A stretch of DNA of 64,000 nt, from contig CM071568.1 in the NCBI GenBank assembly GCA_036426205.1, forward strand, positions 41,071,221 through 41,135,220, read 5' to 3'. Made by a program: the position numbers and the translations under genes. This DNA is from Ascaphus truei (Eukaryota > Chordata > Amphibia > Anura > Ascaphidae). The notes beneath the pieces were generated by a model. That model did no database searches, was not told the origin of the DNA, and saw only the letters and a list, made by a program, of their open reading frames with translations. Position 1 is the stretch's first letter; each line of letters opens with the position of its first letter. Shown in pieces: positions 11,850 through 23,939 of this stretch.

Positions 11850-12142
11850 GGCTGCGTCCATTGCACGGGAAGCCGTGCTGAGGCATGCGGACGGCGCTGA
11901 GCCCCTGCATCCTCAATGAGGATGCCTTGAGAGGGGGCTCACGCGAGCGTCCGCAGGCGTGCTGACGAGTTGGAGGTTTCAGCCGAGCGCCAAGCTGTTT
12001 TTCAGTGCGCTGTCGGCTGAAAACATCCAATCAGCCTGAAGCAGCTAGCTCGCCTGCAAGTCCGTGCAATCGCGCTAACTGAAGCAGGCGAGCCTCAGCG
12101 TTAGCGCGCCTCCGCTCTCCCCACACCTCTATGGCCCGGGCC
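11850..12142. mobile_element. CpG-rich short element flanked by TAA (PIF/Harbinger-like)
   Basis: A sharply bounded GC-rich block (GGCTGCGTCCA...CCCGGGCC) in AT-rich surroundings, flanked on both sides by TAA. A similar block at 49157-49491 is flanked by TTA on both sides. Three-base TTA/TAA duplications fit PIF/Harbinger elements, but the terminal inverted repeat is short and weak, so the superfamily is tentative. It contains no transposase. Confidence 0.45.
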
Positions 12143-12186
12143 TAAGTCTCATAAAGTCCAGAACCTCCTTAATAGTCAATACGTAT

Positions 12187-12856
12187 GTAACCCTTCTATG
12201 GTACCCCACCCGACATGAGATTGGGGGGTACACTCCTTCTGGTCTCTCTGAGTGGTCTGGGTGCTGTGACCTGCTGGTAAACAGGAGGGCTGAGTGCTCC
12301 GCGGTGTTGTGGGGAGAGCCCAGGACAGGGACAGGAGGTGTGGTGTGGGACAGGTTACCTTGTTCTCTCAGGGTGCACAGTGCCTCCAGCCAGCAGGGAT
12401 CCCCTGGGGTCTCCAGAGGAGAGACCCCCACTGACACTCCATTCTCCATACACAGGAACAGGGACACACACAGCAGCCTCTTTTCTCTTGGTTCTTTATT
12501 CAGCATAGGTGTGCAGACAGCATACAGCATGATATCACAGGCATGGTGTAATCTCTGCCTCTCTGCTCATGGCAGCTTGAATTCCCCCCCTCCTTACCCA
12601 GGTGGGGCATGAGGGGGAGACCTCTTCTTAGCTTCTTATCTCTCTCAGCTCTCTCTAGACTAACTGACACTAACTGAATTTGGGAATATGTCTCAATTTG
12701 AATATCCTCAGGGAGTGTCTCTAGCTTTGAATCATTACAACTCAAAGCTGGATACCGATTGGCTCACACACACATCAGGGGGTGTTCCAACCCATATCCA
12801 CCCTTTGGATTAACACATTCAAATGTTGCTTAGGTCTGCCCCTGAATATTGCTACA
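12187..12856 (-). mobile_element. Probable solo LTR
   Basis: Read on the minus strand it runs from TGTAGCAATATTCAGG (12856) to GGGTACCATAGAAGGGTTACA (12187). This is about 670 bp, the same length and TG...CA style as the LTR at 2707-3377. A GAATAAAGAAC polyadenylation-like signal sits near 12490-12500 on the minus strand. I do not see a matching target duplication, so the boundaries may be a few bases off. Confidence 0.5.
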
Positions 12857-14338
12857 TACTCAGAGCTGAAATGCAAAACAGACCAACTGGAGGAATTAAC
12901 CTTTCCACTGCTTGTTCTAACAGGACTAACAGAGGAAAGGTCCAGAAGAATACATAGCTGCCGAAGGCCAGGCTATAAGTATATAAAGATTTATCTCTTT
13001 GGGTAGAATAACGCCTAATGGAGTCTTGATAAAGCGCGGTCCACGTGAAACGCGTAGGTGCGTTTTTTTTTTTACCTCTACCATGATCCTGTGTGATCTA
13101 ATAAATATGTTTTTTTTTAGAGTCCTTCCTTGATCTCAATTTTTGCGCAATGGTAGTGCTCCAAACCCCACTCTTTCTTTTCCTTTTGATACTTTGTACC
13201 ATTTTCTGCTTGCAGCTGTGTCAAATGTCAGAACATTTTTAATGATGTTACATAAATATAATGTGGAATATTAACCAGGGTTTACATCATCTCATGATTA
13301 ATGATGTGACAGTAGTCTACATTTATTAAGCATGATTTAATCCTTCCAAGTAATCTTAAAAAGTAAGAATTTGGGGGGAGTGGTTTCAACTCCAATGTTC
13401 ACTCTATGCTCCATATTTAGCAAATGTATGTTGTTAAATGGGGAGCTGGGAGTAGACGTGCATGCATCCCTTGTTGTTAATTATTCAACTCATAAATAAA
13501 TACACCAACATCTGAAATTCCAATGTTGCCTATAACAATACTAAATGTATCAATCTTGCAAGGCAAGACAGTCCGGTATTTCAATACATTGAAACCAGAG
13601 CCACCGTCAGGAGGGGAATACCAGGACTCCTGTACGAGGCTCGGTGAGTCAAGAGGGCTCCCTGCCAGCAACGTGCAGTGCCAGATTGGCACAAGTGCCT
13701 GTCAGAGCAGAGGGGGTCTGCTGGAGGATTTCTGTGGAGGTGCCTGTCAGAGGAAGCATGCTGGAGGCACCTCTATTTGGACTTCCCCGGCACCCATCCC
13801 CCTTCCATATACCCACAGGCCCATACTTCCTTCTGCTCCCCCCTCTCCCCACCCCCCAACCCCCTGGCCCTAAATCCCCGCTCCCCAGGTCTATAATAAC
13901 CTCCCCCACCTAGGTCCATAATTCATTCCCCTCAGGTCCAGAATTGCCTCCCGCCAGGTTCATAACTACCCCCCCCCCTCCCCCTCAGGCCAATAGCTCC
14001 TTCCCTGCTCCTCAGAGACCCCTGGGAGGGGGAGGGGGGCTGCTTCTTTCATTTGTCCTGGGCCCCAAGCTTTGTTTTGGTGGCCCCGATTGCAACCAAT
14101 TCATCGGCAGTTCTACATTTATTCGCTTTATTGCATAGTGACTTTATTGTTTCATCATTCTACTGCCCTTAACGTGTGTGCTGAACTGTGCATTGTGATG
14201 CAGGCACAATAAATCTCAAGACAGAGAATGCATTTTATAAGTCTGAATATACTTAAAAGTTCTATTACCGGTATTCTTCTTGGTGATGTGGAAATTACAT
14301 GTAGATTGTAATTCCTATTAGGAAACCAACATATACAG
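12857..14338. other. Mixed intronic sequence with one GAAACGCGT repeat and a C-rich tract
   Basis: At 13025-13058 the sequence CTTGATAA...GTGAAACGCGTAG belongs to a dispersed repeat with a degenerate hammerhead-like core (see findings). 13845-14040 is a C-rich low-complexity tract. The overlapping short reading frames at 13.5-13.9 kb show no recognisable protein. Confidence 0.4.
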
Positions 14339-14340
14339 TA

Positions 14341-14677
14341 CAGGCATACCCCACATTAACGTACACAATGGGACCGGAGCATGTATGTAAAGCGAAAATG
14401 TACTTAAAGTGAAGCACTACCTTTTTCCCACTTATCGATGCATGTACTGTACAGTACTGCAATCGTCATATACGTGCATAACTGATGTAAATAATGCATT
14501 TGTAACAGGCTCTATAGTCTCCCCGCTTGCGCACAGCTTCGGTACAGGTAGGGAGCCGGTATTGCTGTTCAGGACGTGCTGACTGGCGCATGCGTGAGCT
14601 GCCGTTTGCCTATTGAGCGAGATGTACTTACTCGCGAGTGTACTTAAACTGAGTGTACTTAAACTGGGGTATGCCTG
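14341..14677. mobile_element. Tigger/pogo-like MITE, copy 2
   Basis: Same family as 10490-10820: ends CAGGCATACCCC and GGGGTATGCCTG, TA on the left, and TA one base off on the right. The two copies are highly similar over their length, so both transposed relatively recently. The apparently shared ~100-codon reading frame on the minus strand only reflects this similarity. Confidence 0.88.
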
Positions 14678-14679
14678 GT

Positions 14680-16149
14680 ACAGAGCTTTTGAAGGAGAGA
14701 TCTGTGGTGATTTGAGAGCTGTCTGTACTATGATTTCTTGTATGCAAACTTTCATGTAAGTCTGACTATGAAACTAATAACAGCTAAAACACAAAGCCAG
14801 CTACAATATTTATCTTCCAGCTGCACAACTTGGGCAAAACTAGTGAATACTAGCACCATGTTTACCAAAGAAAATGAATACCATTGAAAGCAACTCTTTT
14901 GCACTGCTTCTCACCCACTATGGCAGCTGGGAGAATTGAGTAAATAGACCCCATATCCCAATTAGCCGTTGTGAAAAAAACATTTCTTGATGAAGGTCAC
15001 ATAACACCAACAGTGTTTTTTAATAGGGTGTGCCCACTCAACAGGTTAATGGTTAATATGTTAATCACAAGGGAAGCCACACTCAACACTATTCAATCAT
15101 GTAAAGAACTGTGTAGGAAGAGCAGTGCACATTGCAGCATGCATAAAATAATACATTATATTTCATATAAAACTTTCATTTTGGCCGTTTGTAGGTTAAC
15201 ATTAAACAGGCAAAATATATTTTTATTGTAGAATATTTTGTATTCCTTCCTATCACTGGAAGATATTATCACTGATCAAAGCGACTTACTCTGTTCATGT
15301 GCTTCCTCTGTACTTTTGAGCTAGTTGTGACCTGGAGGGTATACAAATGGCCTTTCTTGCCACCCATTGCGTGGTTGCCTGGAAACTTTGGCCTCCTGTG
15401 TGTCAACTTTCTTTCATGAATGAAAGAGAAGTCTGAGCCTCAGAGAGAGCTTTAGTCCTAGAGAAAAAAAGGTTCTTGTGTGTTTTAAAACAAGTGTCTC
15501 ACCCAGAGATAATGTGAAGCTCTGGGTTATAAATGATGCATTTTGTTCACTTCGCCTTGATAATCTCACTGGGGGAAAAAAAGTTCATCGCTCTCTTATC
15601 AAAATACTGTGACATTTCTCCTTCAACTGTAGAATTTCCTATCACATTCTTCTGGCTCGACAACATCAAAATTTACTGGATTAAAAATATTACACCATTT
15701 CTCACCTTAACATGTCATTTTTATTCATTGCATATTCCTATGTTAAACTTTTATACCCTTCCATAAGATTCCAGCATAGATATTCTGCACTTATCAAATG
15801 CAATTGTTAAACTCAAACATTTGATTCTTATGTTTAGGCAACATGCTTAATTCAACTTATTGTACATGACATTTTGCAAAATGAGGCTGAACTCTTTTAC
15901 TTAGGAGGAGCCACACAGACTGTAATATGACTGATTTCTCCAGCAGTAATGACGTTAGTGAAACCTATTCCTTTCATAAAATAGAACAGAAATGTTCGTA
16001 ATAAAGACCGTTATGGTTAAAATATGATCTGTTTGGTCCATTTGATGCAGCGCTGCATGAAAGAGATTACCCTGCAAGATAAAGCCGCACTGATGATGAA
16101 TTATGATGAGGCGGTTTTAGTGATAAGTCCCCTTTTATACCTTGCCTCT
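14680..16149. other. Unique intronic sequence, nothing recognised
   Basis: AT-rich sequence without repeat termini or coding signal. It is one of the cleaner, repeat-poor stretches of the window. Confidence 0.4.
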
Positions 16150-16250
16150 ATAAACACGTGATACTAGTTTGGGTCCCAGTGTCGTCCTCTCCTTGTGACT
16201 TTGGGCAAGTCACTTTACCTCTCGGAGAGCTAATAGTTCAATTGGAAGTG
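16150..16250 (+). mobile_element. CORE-SINE/MIR-like fragment
   Basis: The stretch TTGTGACTTTGGGCAAGTCA followed by CTTTACCTCTCGGAGAG closely resembles the central core of MIR/CORE-SINEs (TGTGACCTTGGGCAAGTCAC...ACCTCTCTG). The tRNA-derived head and the 3' tail are not clear, so it is a short ancient fragment. Confidence 0.6.
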
Positions 16251-16302
16251 CTTCAGGGCATGAACTTGTATCTGACAAGACCTATGCAAAGCTCACAGCA
16301 GC

Positions 16303-16375
16303 AAGTATGAAATAATAATGATTATTAATAATAATGATAATGATGATGATAATAAGAATTATTATTATTGCTTTT
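16303..16375. repeat. AAT/GAT microsatellite
   Basis: Interrupted run of AATAATAATGATTATTAATA-type trinucleotides. Confidence 0.8.
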
Positions 16376-16438
16376 TTGAGGCCGAATAAAAGAACATTAT
16401 ATAATACCCCAGGAATTGAATCTGCTGACCCTGTAGCT

Positions 16439-16604
16439 CAGACGTGGCTGACTCCAGTCCTCAAGAGCCACCAACAGGCCAGATTTTCAAGATATTCCTG
16501 CTTCAGCACAGGTGGCCATTGATTGAGCCACCTATGTTGAAGCAGGGATATCCTGAAAACCTGGCCTGTTGCTGGCCATTGAGGCCCGAAGTTGGCAACT
16601 CCTG
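16439..16604. mobile_element. Palindromic hAT MITE (copy A)
   Basis: A 166-bp near-palindrome. The left half (GACTCCAGTCCTCAAGAGCC, then CTTCAGCACAGGTGG) is mirrored by the right half (TTGAAGCAGGGATATCC, then GGCCTGTTGCTGGCC). The flanking octamers CTGTAGCT and CTATAGCC agree at 6 of 8. Relatives lie at 17688-17869 and 37244-37435. Confidence 0.8.
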
Positions 16605-17040
16605 CTATAGCCGCTTGTAATGAGATCATACTATGGTAATGACTAGTCTTTGGTTATTACTGTGAGTTGTGTAGTAACATGGATAGACACTGCATACAAG
16701 GATCCTTACACACATGCCAGCTGTTGTTACCTTTAGTTCTGTTGAGGAGATATCTGTAAGGCTGTAATCTGTGATGCTTAACATTTTAATTGAACTAACC
16801 ATTACACTGAGAGCTTGCTGGTTGTGTGTATTTTATACTCTCTCTGTGATGGTAAAAAATGCCTATCCTATCCAGCGAGATAATCATTGCTGGAATTCTT
16901 CAGTGAAATACATATATATATATTTTCCATTACTCAAATTGTTCTAATGATGTTTTAATGATGTAATCATTTCTGATTGTCTCACAGCTAAGACGGTTAT
17001 TAGTTGGCACTTTGCTTAATCCTAAACACTAAATAGCCAG

Positions 17041-17197
17041 TGGCCCATATTTACTAAGTGGCGATCTGCAGTGAGACACTTTACAATGCTGGAAGGAACC
17101 TTTATATTAATGCCCGCTCGTTTAAATGGGACTGTAAGTTGTCTCCTGGCACCAGAATATGTTTTATGCCATAGCCTCGCTTAGTAAATATGGCCCA
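17041..17197. mobile_element. Short palindromic-end MITE (GGCCATATTTACTAA family)
   Basis: The left end TGGCCCATATTTACTAAG and right end CTTAGTAAATATGGCCCA are inverted repeats enclosing 157 bp. The target duplication is not clear. A similar end, TTAGGGCCATATTTACAACG, occurs near 20600 without a partner that I can define. Confidence 0.6.
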
Positions 17198-17687
17198 ACA
17201 TCTTCACACCAAGGGTGCCTCTGGTTTCATTGCCAGCTCCAGCATATATCACGAAGCACCTCTGGGTTGACTATTTGAATTAAAATGAATTGAAACACCA
17301 GGCCTCTTGGTTTATTATGCCTGAAATATTTTGAACATGACCATTATTTCCAGGAAGGATAATTATAAGTGCTTCAATATCTGTCGCTGCTCTAAACTTT
17401 GATGCCATTCTAAGAACTTCATTTTTATTGAAAACCAAAAGTTAACTTCAGGAATGAAAAAGTCTTTGTAGCTACACCGTTACATCTTTAATTTTCATGG
17501 CACTTAAATCAATGTTATTACGAGTTTGACAACAACATTGTTCCCACTAGATAATGATTTTATTGCACGTATATGACACTTACATTGGTGGTGCCACCAC
17601 TCGGTCACTTCTGGGAATGTGACAAGGCTGAACTGTTGAAGACAAATACAGTAGGTCTATGCCACTCTGACGCACAATACTATAGGT

Positions 17688-17869
17688 CTGTGATTCTCAA
17701 CACCAGTCCTGAAGTACCTCGCCAACAGTTCAGGTTTTAAGGATATCACTGCTTCAGCACAGCATATCAAATACTGAGCCACTGATTGAGCCACCTGTGC
17801 TGATGCAGGGTTATCATTAAAAACCGACCTGTTGGGGGGGTACTTGAGGACTGGAGTTGGGAGTCACTG
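17688..17869. mobile_element. Palindromic hAT MITE (copy B)
   Basis: Same family as 16439-16604, with mirrored halves around TGAGCCACTGATTGAGCCAC. The flanks CTATAGGT (17680-17687) and CTGTAGAT (17870-17877) agree at 6 of 8. The right-hand octamer also serves as the left target duplication of the next element. Confidence 0.75.
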
Positions 17870-17877
17870 CTGTAGAT

Positions 17878-18166
17878 CAGGAGTGCGCAATCTAGGGGGG
17901 GGTGAGATTTTCCAAGGGGGGGGGCAAGATTTTCCAGGGGGAGTGTGGCATTTAAATTAAATGCCGGGGGACCGCACGAGGCCTCTGTAACTCACTTACC
18001 ATGGCTTCCAGCCAAGCGTCTTCATGTGCAAGTTACCATGTCAACGTAACGTCACATAACCCAGCGGCGTCATTTGGCGTCGGAGCCAAGGTAAGGAGTG
18101 AGGGGTGCGAGCAGGGGGGGGGACAGCATGCAGGGGGGCGCAGGAGAAAAAGTTTGCGCACCCCTG
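17878..18166 (+). mobile_element. GC-rich non-autonomous hAT element, copy 2
   Basis: Ends CAGGAGTGCGCAATCT and AGTTTGCGCACCCCTG. Perfect 8-bp target duplication CTGTAGAT at 17870-17877 and 18167-18174. It contains GTTACCATGTCAACGTAACG and ACGTCACATAACCC, matching the internal RFX-like and CRE-like motifs of the other copies. No ORF of its own. Confidence 0.92.
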
Positions 18167-18174
18167 CTGTAGAT

Positions 18175-18840
18175 GACCAGGATTTCGAAATAGTACACAG
18201 AAAGTTACACATGAGGTGTTCTTTTACTTGTTGTGTGTCATTGTTTGCCTGAAAAGCCAATACCCGTCTTTTAACTCTTTCAGCACATTTGAAATTAAAT
18301 TTAAACCAATATGTGCAGATTCTCCAACAATAAGAGGTCAGGGAGTACAATATATTTGATAAAAACACGTTTGAGAGTTTTTCAAGATGCTCTTCACAAA
18401 TGCCATTGTACTGTGATATTTATCCTGAACACATAACAAAACAAACAGATGGGAGAACAAAATGTCTTTGCATGTATCAGAAGAGATCTTCACACAAAGG
18501 GACATTTATCAGGGGTGGCTGCACCTCTTCCGAGGAAAGAAGCAAGCCCTTGAGTCCAGCAGCAGATGATGATCTTATCAACAAAACCCTCTTCAGTCAT
18601 ATCATCAGCCTGCTCTTGCCAAGTCTGTGGCATTTCTGTATCATGTGCATTTGTGCGAGGAAAAGGAGGGAGGGAAAGAGTGACAGAAGAATGATGATAT
18701 AAAAGGGGACATAGGGAGCCAGAGAAAAGGGAGGTTGGATACATAAGTTATTAAACGTAGCAATTGAGCTGTACATCGTGAATGCCAAACTGTTGGAAGG
18801 TCCTGTATAAAGTCCGAGGATTGGAAATGTATCCTCTTTG
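18175..18840. other. Intronic spacer, nothing recognised
   Basis: No repeat boundary or coding signal identified. Confidence 0.35.
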
Positions 18841-18842
18841 TA

Positions 18843-19078
18843 CAGGTGCAGCCACGAGTATTCTAACACTTGCCTTAGAAAATCTGGGGCAATCTCCCAG
18901 TAATGCTGCAACATTTCTGTGACATTTCTGCGGACAGACTAATGGCCCATCGGATTAACACAGCGGGGGTCCCTGGCAGTCCCATTAAAACTGCTTTGTT
19001 AATCCGATGGGCCATTAGTCTTTCTGCAGAAATGTCAGATTTTTCAAAGCAGTATTAGAATACTCGTAGCTGCATCTG
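18843..19078. mobile_element. TA-flanked palindromic MITE (CAGATGC family), copy 1
   Basis: The inverted ends are CAGGTGCAGCCACGAGTATT and, on the other strand, CAGATGCAGCTACGAGTATT. TA is duplicated on both sides, as for Tc1/mariner-type elements. The two arms meet around GTTAATCCGATGGGCCATTA. A longer copy lies at 53145-53452. Confidence 0.85.
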
Positions 19079-19080
19079 TA

Positions 19081-21419
19081 CCTCTAGACCCATATTCAAA
19101 TAATGTTGATGCAGCTGCTGAGACTGGCATTGACAATCATAATGATGATGATGTTGATAAAACGTCCCTTTCATGTTTATTTTGTTTAGTACAGTACTAG
19201 AAGGCTGCTGGGGCTCAAGTACAACCACCACCACCTCGGCACTTTCCTACCCTTCCTCTTTTTCTAATATAATGTCTACTGTATATGTGTATTACATTCC
19301 CATTTCTAGCCTTTTTGCATATGTAACCCCTCCTTGTCCTGCCCAAAGGAGTGTGACTGTACGTCGAGGTAATGTTAATATATAATAAATGCTCAGAATG
19401 GTTGGATTACTCTTCTCAAGGTGTTGGCATCCAGGCAGGCTCATGTTGTAAGTGTTGGTTGGAATAAAGGGCGCCAGGAACTTTATTTAGACAAACAAGT
19501 TGAATTATTCTACATGTTGGACATCATACACTGTTCTTGCCTGGGTGGTCAGGCATCCCAGGGAGGCACGTGGCTTGTCACCACCTTCTCACATTTTGGG
19601 TGAATAAATGGCAACCCTTGCATGTGGACATGAGGTTTTGCTATCAGCCTACCGGGACTCTTATGAAGGGGTGCACATTCTATTGAGGACCCCATCATCT
19701 TGTAATCCTGTGTAGATCCTGTTCCTACATTGGCTTGCTAGTGTGCTATTTGGGCTTGTCGGTAGGCAAATCCCCTGTATGACACTCTGGGGCCCTTCTC
19801 AAAGGAATCCCCTGGCATGGGTGTCACATCCTCTCTAGGAAGGATATTCCTGACCCTTTATTATAAGTGGCCCTGTTTAATTATGGGGCACTTTTTCCTA
19901 ACTGCAAAATAATCAAGGTAACCATACTCAAGAAACATATAGTTTAACACTTAAGGACAGACGATATTCACAGTGAGGCTCCTCTACAGTACTCTTGTCC
20001 TCCAGGAACACAAGGAGGACAATCTCGGCAGCTCTATTAACTGTATAGCCTTCTGTGATGTCACCACCCCCCTGAATACAGGGGGAAGGATTTGGATATT
20101 GCTCAGCCATTCTGACCCAGGTGGCAGACTAAACATCTTCTTAGAAGGTGGGCGTGGTTAGAATTATACTTAATATCCTACACCTGAGGGCAGAATGAAT
20201 ATTTTCGGGAATATGGGCATAGCTAAGCTTCTGCTGAGCCACTTTGCAAGAACTATGGGAAAGGGCACAATACATTGCAACAACCCATGCAGTTAACCCT
20301 TTGGAGGCGTGAACTCCTTAACTGCCCATAGTAATCCCATAGGGGGGTTACACATATAATTAGCTTTGTAGATATGCGTTAACCTCAGGAAAATGACGGC
20401 CGTTAATGATTTTTATAACGGCCTGTTATTAGCACTGAGTTAATAGACCTCTGTGGATCTGGCCCTTAGTGAGGTCACAATAAAGGAAATAAAAAAACCA
20501 CTTCAAACTTCCACAAGTTTCAGGTCACCATGTTTACATTGAAAAATAATTAAGAAAGCTTATTTTCTTATGAGTTTAAAAGTACTTCAGGCACAAAGAT
20601 TTAGGGCCATATTTACAACGTGATGCTATTCCATAAGCCTTCTGAAATAGCCGAGAGAGGGATTTTACTAGTGTCAAGTTCTATATATATTGCCTCAAAC
20701 TTCCCTCCGAATAACATAGGGCGAGTCACCTGTTGTCAAAAAGGAGCACACCTGAAAGATATGCTAATGACATGCAAATTTTATTTAAATGACTAACATC
20801 CCACACTTCCTAGACCGATTTCCATAAGAACTTTATTGAGTTGAAATCTAAGGCACCTTGTGGGAATAGAACAGGATTAGAAGAACCCACACAATGTATG
20901 CTATTCTGGGCAGCAGCTCTAGCACTATGAACTAAATCAGTTACTGGATAGTATCATTGTCACAACATACTTTTCACTGCTCAAACCTTTAGCCCTCTCC
21001 CCCTGGCTTCCTTTATAGGCAGGCGGAGAAGGTTACAAACACCCGGTGCACTACTGAGCGAAAACTGAGAGGTGACCTCCAAAAGATAAAAATATATTTT
21101 ATTTACCCATGGTTAAAAACGGAGGCACAAAGAACTCCTATCCATTTCACGTTCTTAAGTACTTCATCAGGGGGTTAAAAAGCAGACCACTTCCTGGTTG
21201 CTATTGCTTGGTCAATGTTCCTTGTGCAGAAAAAAGGAGCACACCTAAAATACCTGTGAGATATGTTAATTGCTTGATTAGACACAGGTGTGAGCAGTAA
21301 CTCTCAAAAGTATGCTGTGACAGTGGTGCTATCCAACAGCTGGTTTAGCTCACACTACTAGAGCTTTCTCTTGTAATGGATCCTACGGGGGACTTTGAGG
21401 TATGCGGCTGCATTTTTAT
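19081..21419. other. Mostly unique intronic sequence
   Basis: Scattered frog-repeat-like motifs (near 20380-20460 and 20600) but no element I can delimit. No coding signal. Confidence 0.35.
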
Positions 21420-21521
21420 AGTTCCCCCAGTCTGCCTTTGGATTCCGTGTGAAGATCGGATTTTGGTTAAACCAGTGCCGGATCTCCGCAGAATGGATTC
21501 AGATAGTTTCGCCCATCTCTA
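21420..21521. mobile_element. hAT terminal fragment (TAGAGATGGGCGAAA end)
   Basis: The stretch ends GATAGTTTCGCCCATCTCTA, the reverse complement of the terminus that opens the element at 58935. The other end is not found. Confidence 0.4.
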
Positions 21522-23185
21522 CTCTGCATGTGCTTTATGAGGAGATCATTCTTTTAATTGGGGTGAGAGATACATAGAGTTAAGAGGAAGCTAGAACATA
21601 TTGTGACACTGCTGAATATATGGGTGCTTTAAAGGAATAATTTCATTTTTTTACTTACTGTTTGGAAGCAAAGTACACATGTATACAGCTATATTAAAAT
21701 GTTCTTTATTGTAATGCAATAGTTTACACAGACACCTGGATCTATATTTAGGTAGTTTCTAACTATTGAATGAATCCTTTAAAATGGGAAATTTCTGTTT
21801 TTCTACCTCCATTATGTTATCTTTGCTACTGCAATTACAAGCTAATTCAGAGCTCTTTGTGTTAGGCTAATAGCGTCTGATTCACTGCTGTCACACAGCA
21901 CCTCTTTATACATTTTGAATACAGCCAGCTAATGCCCCCCCCTCACTTAACTACAGTATAGTGAACATTTTTCTCTTAGTGGTTACCCATCATCAGAACA
22001 TCATTAATGGAACATCAAAAAGATGTCATCTGTTAGCGTGGCATATGGCCGAGATCACAATTATCCAAAGTATTTTTTCCCCCCCTTTCTCTAATCTTCA
22101 CAATAAATGTGGTTGTCTGCAGGATAAGTTCACACATCGGATAAGGTCACAATTTCATTTAGTGACAACTTCCAACAACATGAACTTACAAGGGCTGGAT
22201 TTATTTAAGAGTCAGAAGGGATAAGATCACTGCCTGGCCAGCCTGATTTATCAGGGTTTGACCGGAGTACTTGAGAAGAGAATGTCATATTTCAAGTTTA
22301 TGTTCCAAACCATACTTTAGTGTGTTTCGTGTCTGAGACTTCAGCACCGAGGCAGTAAAATTGAAAAAAAGGCTTTCCAATAAGTCAGCCTAACTCCGCC
22401 AAATGAGAGTAATAATATTTTTTGTTGAACTACTACTGTACATTGTTTCAAGAGCAATAGAAGCAGCATAAACAGAATCCTTTATCTAATGTGCAGATGC
22501 AACATTTACTTTAGATAAAATGCTATGCATTTTGTGATATTTTTTTTTCTTACAGAGACTGTGAGGAATCAAATTACATTAATCTGTCCTGCTGCCTTTG
22601 GGCATTCACCAAATTTCCAATTTACTTGCATATATTCTTAGCACAGGGGATTTATAATACAGTAACTACACCGCTCAATTTGCAGCTGCTGACATTGGGA
22701 TTTCATATGTGTTAGCTCTTTTGCAAAAGCTTGTGTTGCCTGCAATGACGCATTGTTACTGCTGCTCAGGTTTGTGTTGCAGGTATAATACAACTTTTTG
22801 TATCACAATGTAATTGGTGAAATGTAAACAGTGCCATTGTTGTTTGTTTTACCTGTTGAATGAGCATCCTTTCACATTCCTGCAGGCCCATACATGTAAG
22901 AGCCATATACAACAAGCTCTGTTAAAACAGAGTTAATATCGCACCAGGCAAAAATAAAAATACTCTCTGTCTTATTACTGCAATTTTATGATGGAAGTAA
23001 TCAAGATTGCGTTAATAATTTACCACGTGTGATATTTTACCCATAGTCGCGATGCGGGAATTGAAGCGATCATTTATTACCTCATTGTGATCGCATTAAT
23101 AATATGTAATATCTTTTATTACAGAACCCTATGGCAGAAATAACATTAACCCCTTTGAGGTCTGTGGCTACCAAGCTATACGTCA
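21522..23185. other. Unique intronic sequence, candidate conserved non-coding region
   Basis: No repeats or exons recognised. The 22200-22900 part has low repetitiveness, which would suit conserved non-coding DNA of a developmental gene intron, but I have no alignment to show it. Confidence 0.35.
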
Positions 23186-23380
23186 ACAGAGAGATGCAGG
23201 CACACAGACTTAAACAATAAAATTTAATGGTGCCAAGAAACCAACGTTTCGGCTGAATTGTACAGCCTTTGTCAAGGTGAGGGCCTCATCGTGACAAAGG
23301 TTGTACAATTCAGCCGAAACGTTGGTTTCTTGGCACCATTACATTTTGTTGGTTAAGTCCGTCGGCCTGCATCTCTCTGT
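23186..23380. repeat. Near-perfect inverted repeat, ~93-bp arms with CGAAACGTTGG core
   Basis: The left arm (ACAGAGAGATGCAGGC...) is mirrored in the right arm (...GCCTGCATCTCTCTGT) around an ~11-bp spacer near 23285. Each arm contains GGCTG-TACAATT-CAGCC followed by GAAACGTTGG, a hairpin followed by a GAAAC box, preceded by CTTGACAA or GTGACAA. This resembles a decayed hammerhead core. It belongs to the same broad repeat class as the element at 47285. Confidence 0.8.
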
Positions 23381-23939
23381 TTACTCATAGCTGTTTCTGG
23401 GATCCTTGGACTCCCTCTGTGATACAGAGCACTGGCAGCTAAGTATCTATTTACTACTTTATTGAGTGCCTGCATCTCCCGTTACCTAGTATAACGGTAA
23501 CCACGGGCGCCAAAGAGGTTTATGGATTTATTTTACACTTTTATTTGTGTATTTTTTTATTACGTCTCTTTTTTTCCTTTGAATAAGGCCAAATCCCTAT
23601 TAGCCACATTTGGCTAATGGAGCTATTGCCCATTAATCTAGTTTGGGGAGGGGTAGGTTTGTTGTGAGGAGGTGTGGGTGTAGGTGGGGTGGGTGAATGG
23701 GTTAGTTGCCCTGGGGATGGTATTTCGGCCTCCCATAGAGGGGGGGGGGACTGGTAGGGGTTAACCCAGTGTTTACATTAGCGGTAAGTTGCATGGCAAT
23801 GCTTTACTAACGACTAAGGTAGCCAAGGGGGTAGATAATTTAGTTTAATGTCAGTAAGAAAGCCCATTTCTATTGCAGGTCACCGTTGATTGACAATGTG
23901 GCTATCTAGGTCCCCATTGAGAGGGCATAGGTAGTCACA
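23381..23939. other. Spacer with G-rich tract
   Basis: Includes a G-rich stretch around 23645-23760. No gene or transposon ends seen. Confidence 0.35.

Noticed and set aside
10566..14755. Two similar ~108-residue minus-strand frames (10566-10895 and 14432-14755)
   Set aside because: They lie in two recent copies of the same Tigger-like MITE. Similarity is explained by DNA homology; no transposase motif is present.
16150..16250. A tRNA gene
   Set aside because: The sequence matches the SINE core, not a tRNA; no cloverleaf with proper A and B boxes was seen. I found no convincing tRNA or rRNA gene in the window.
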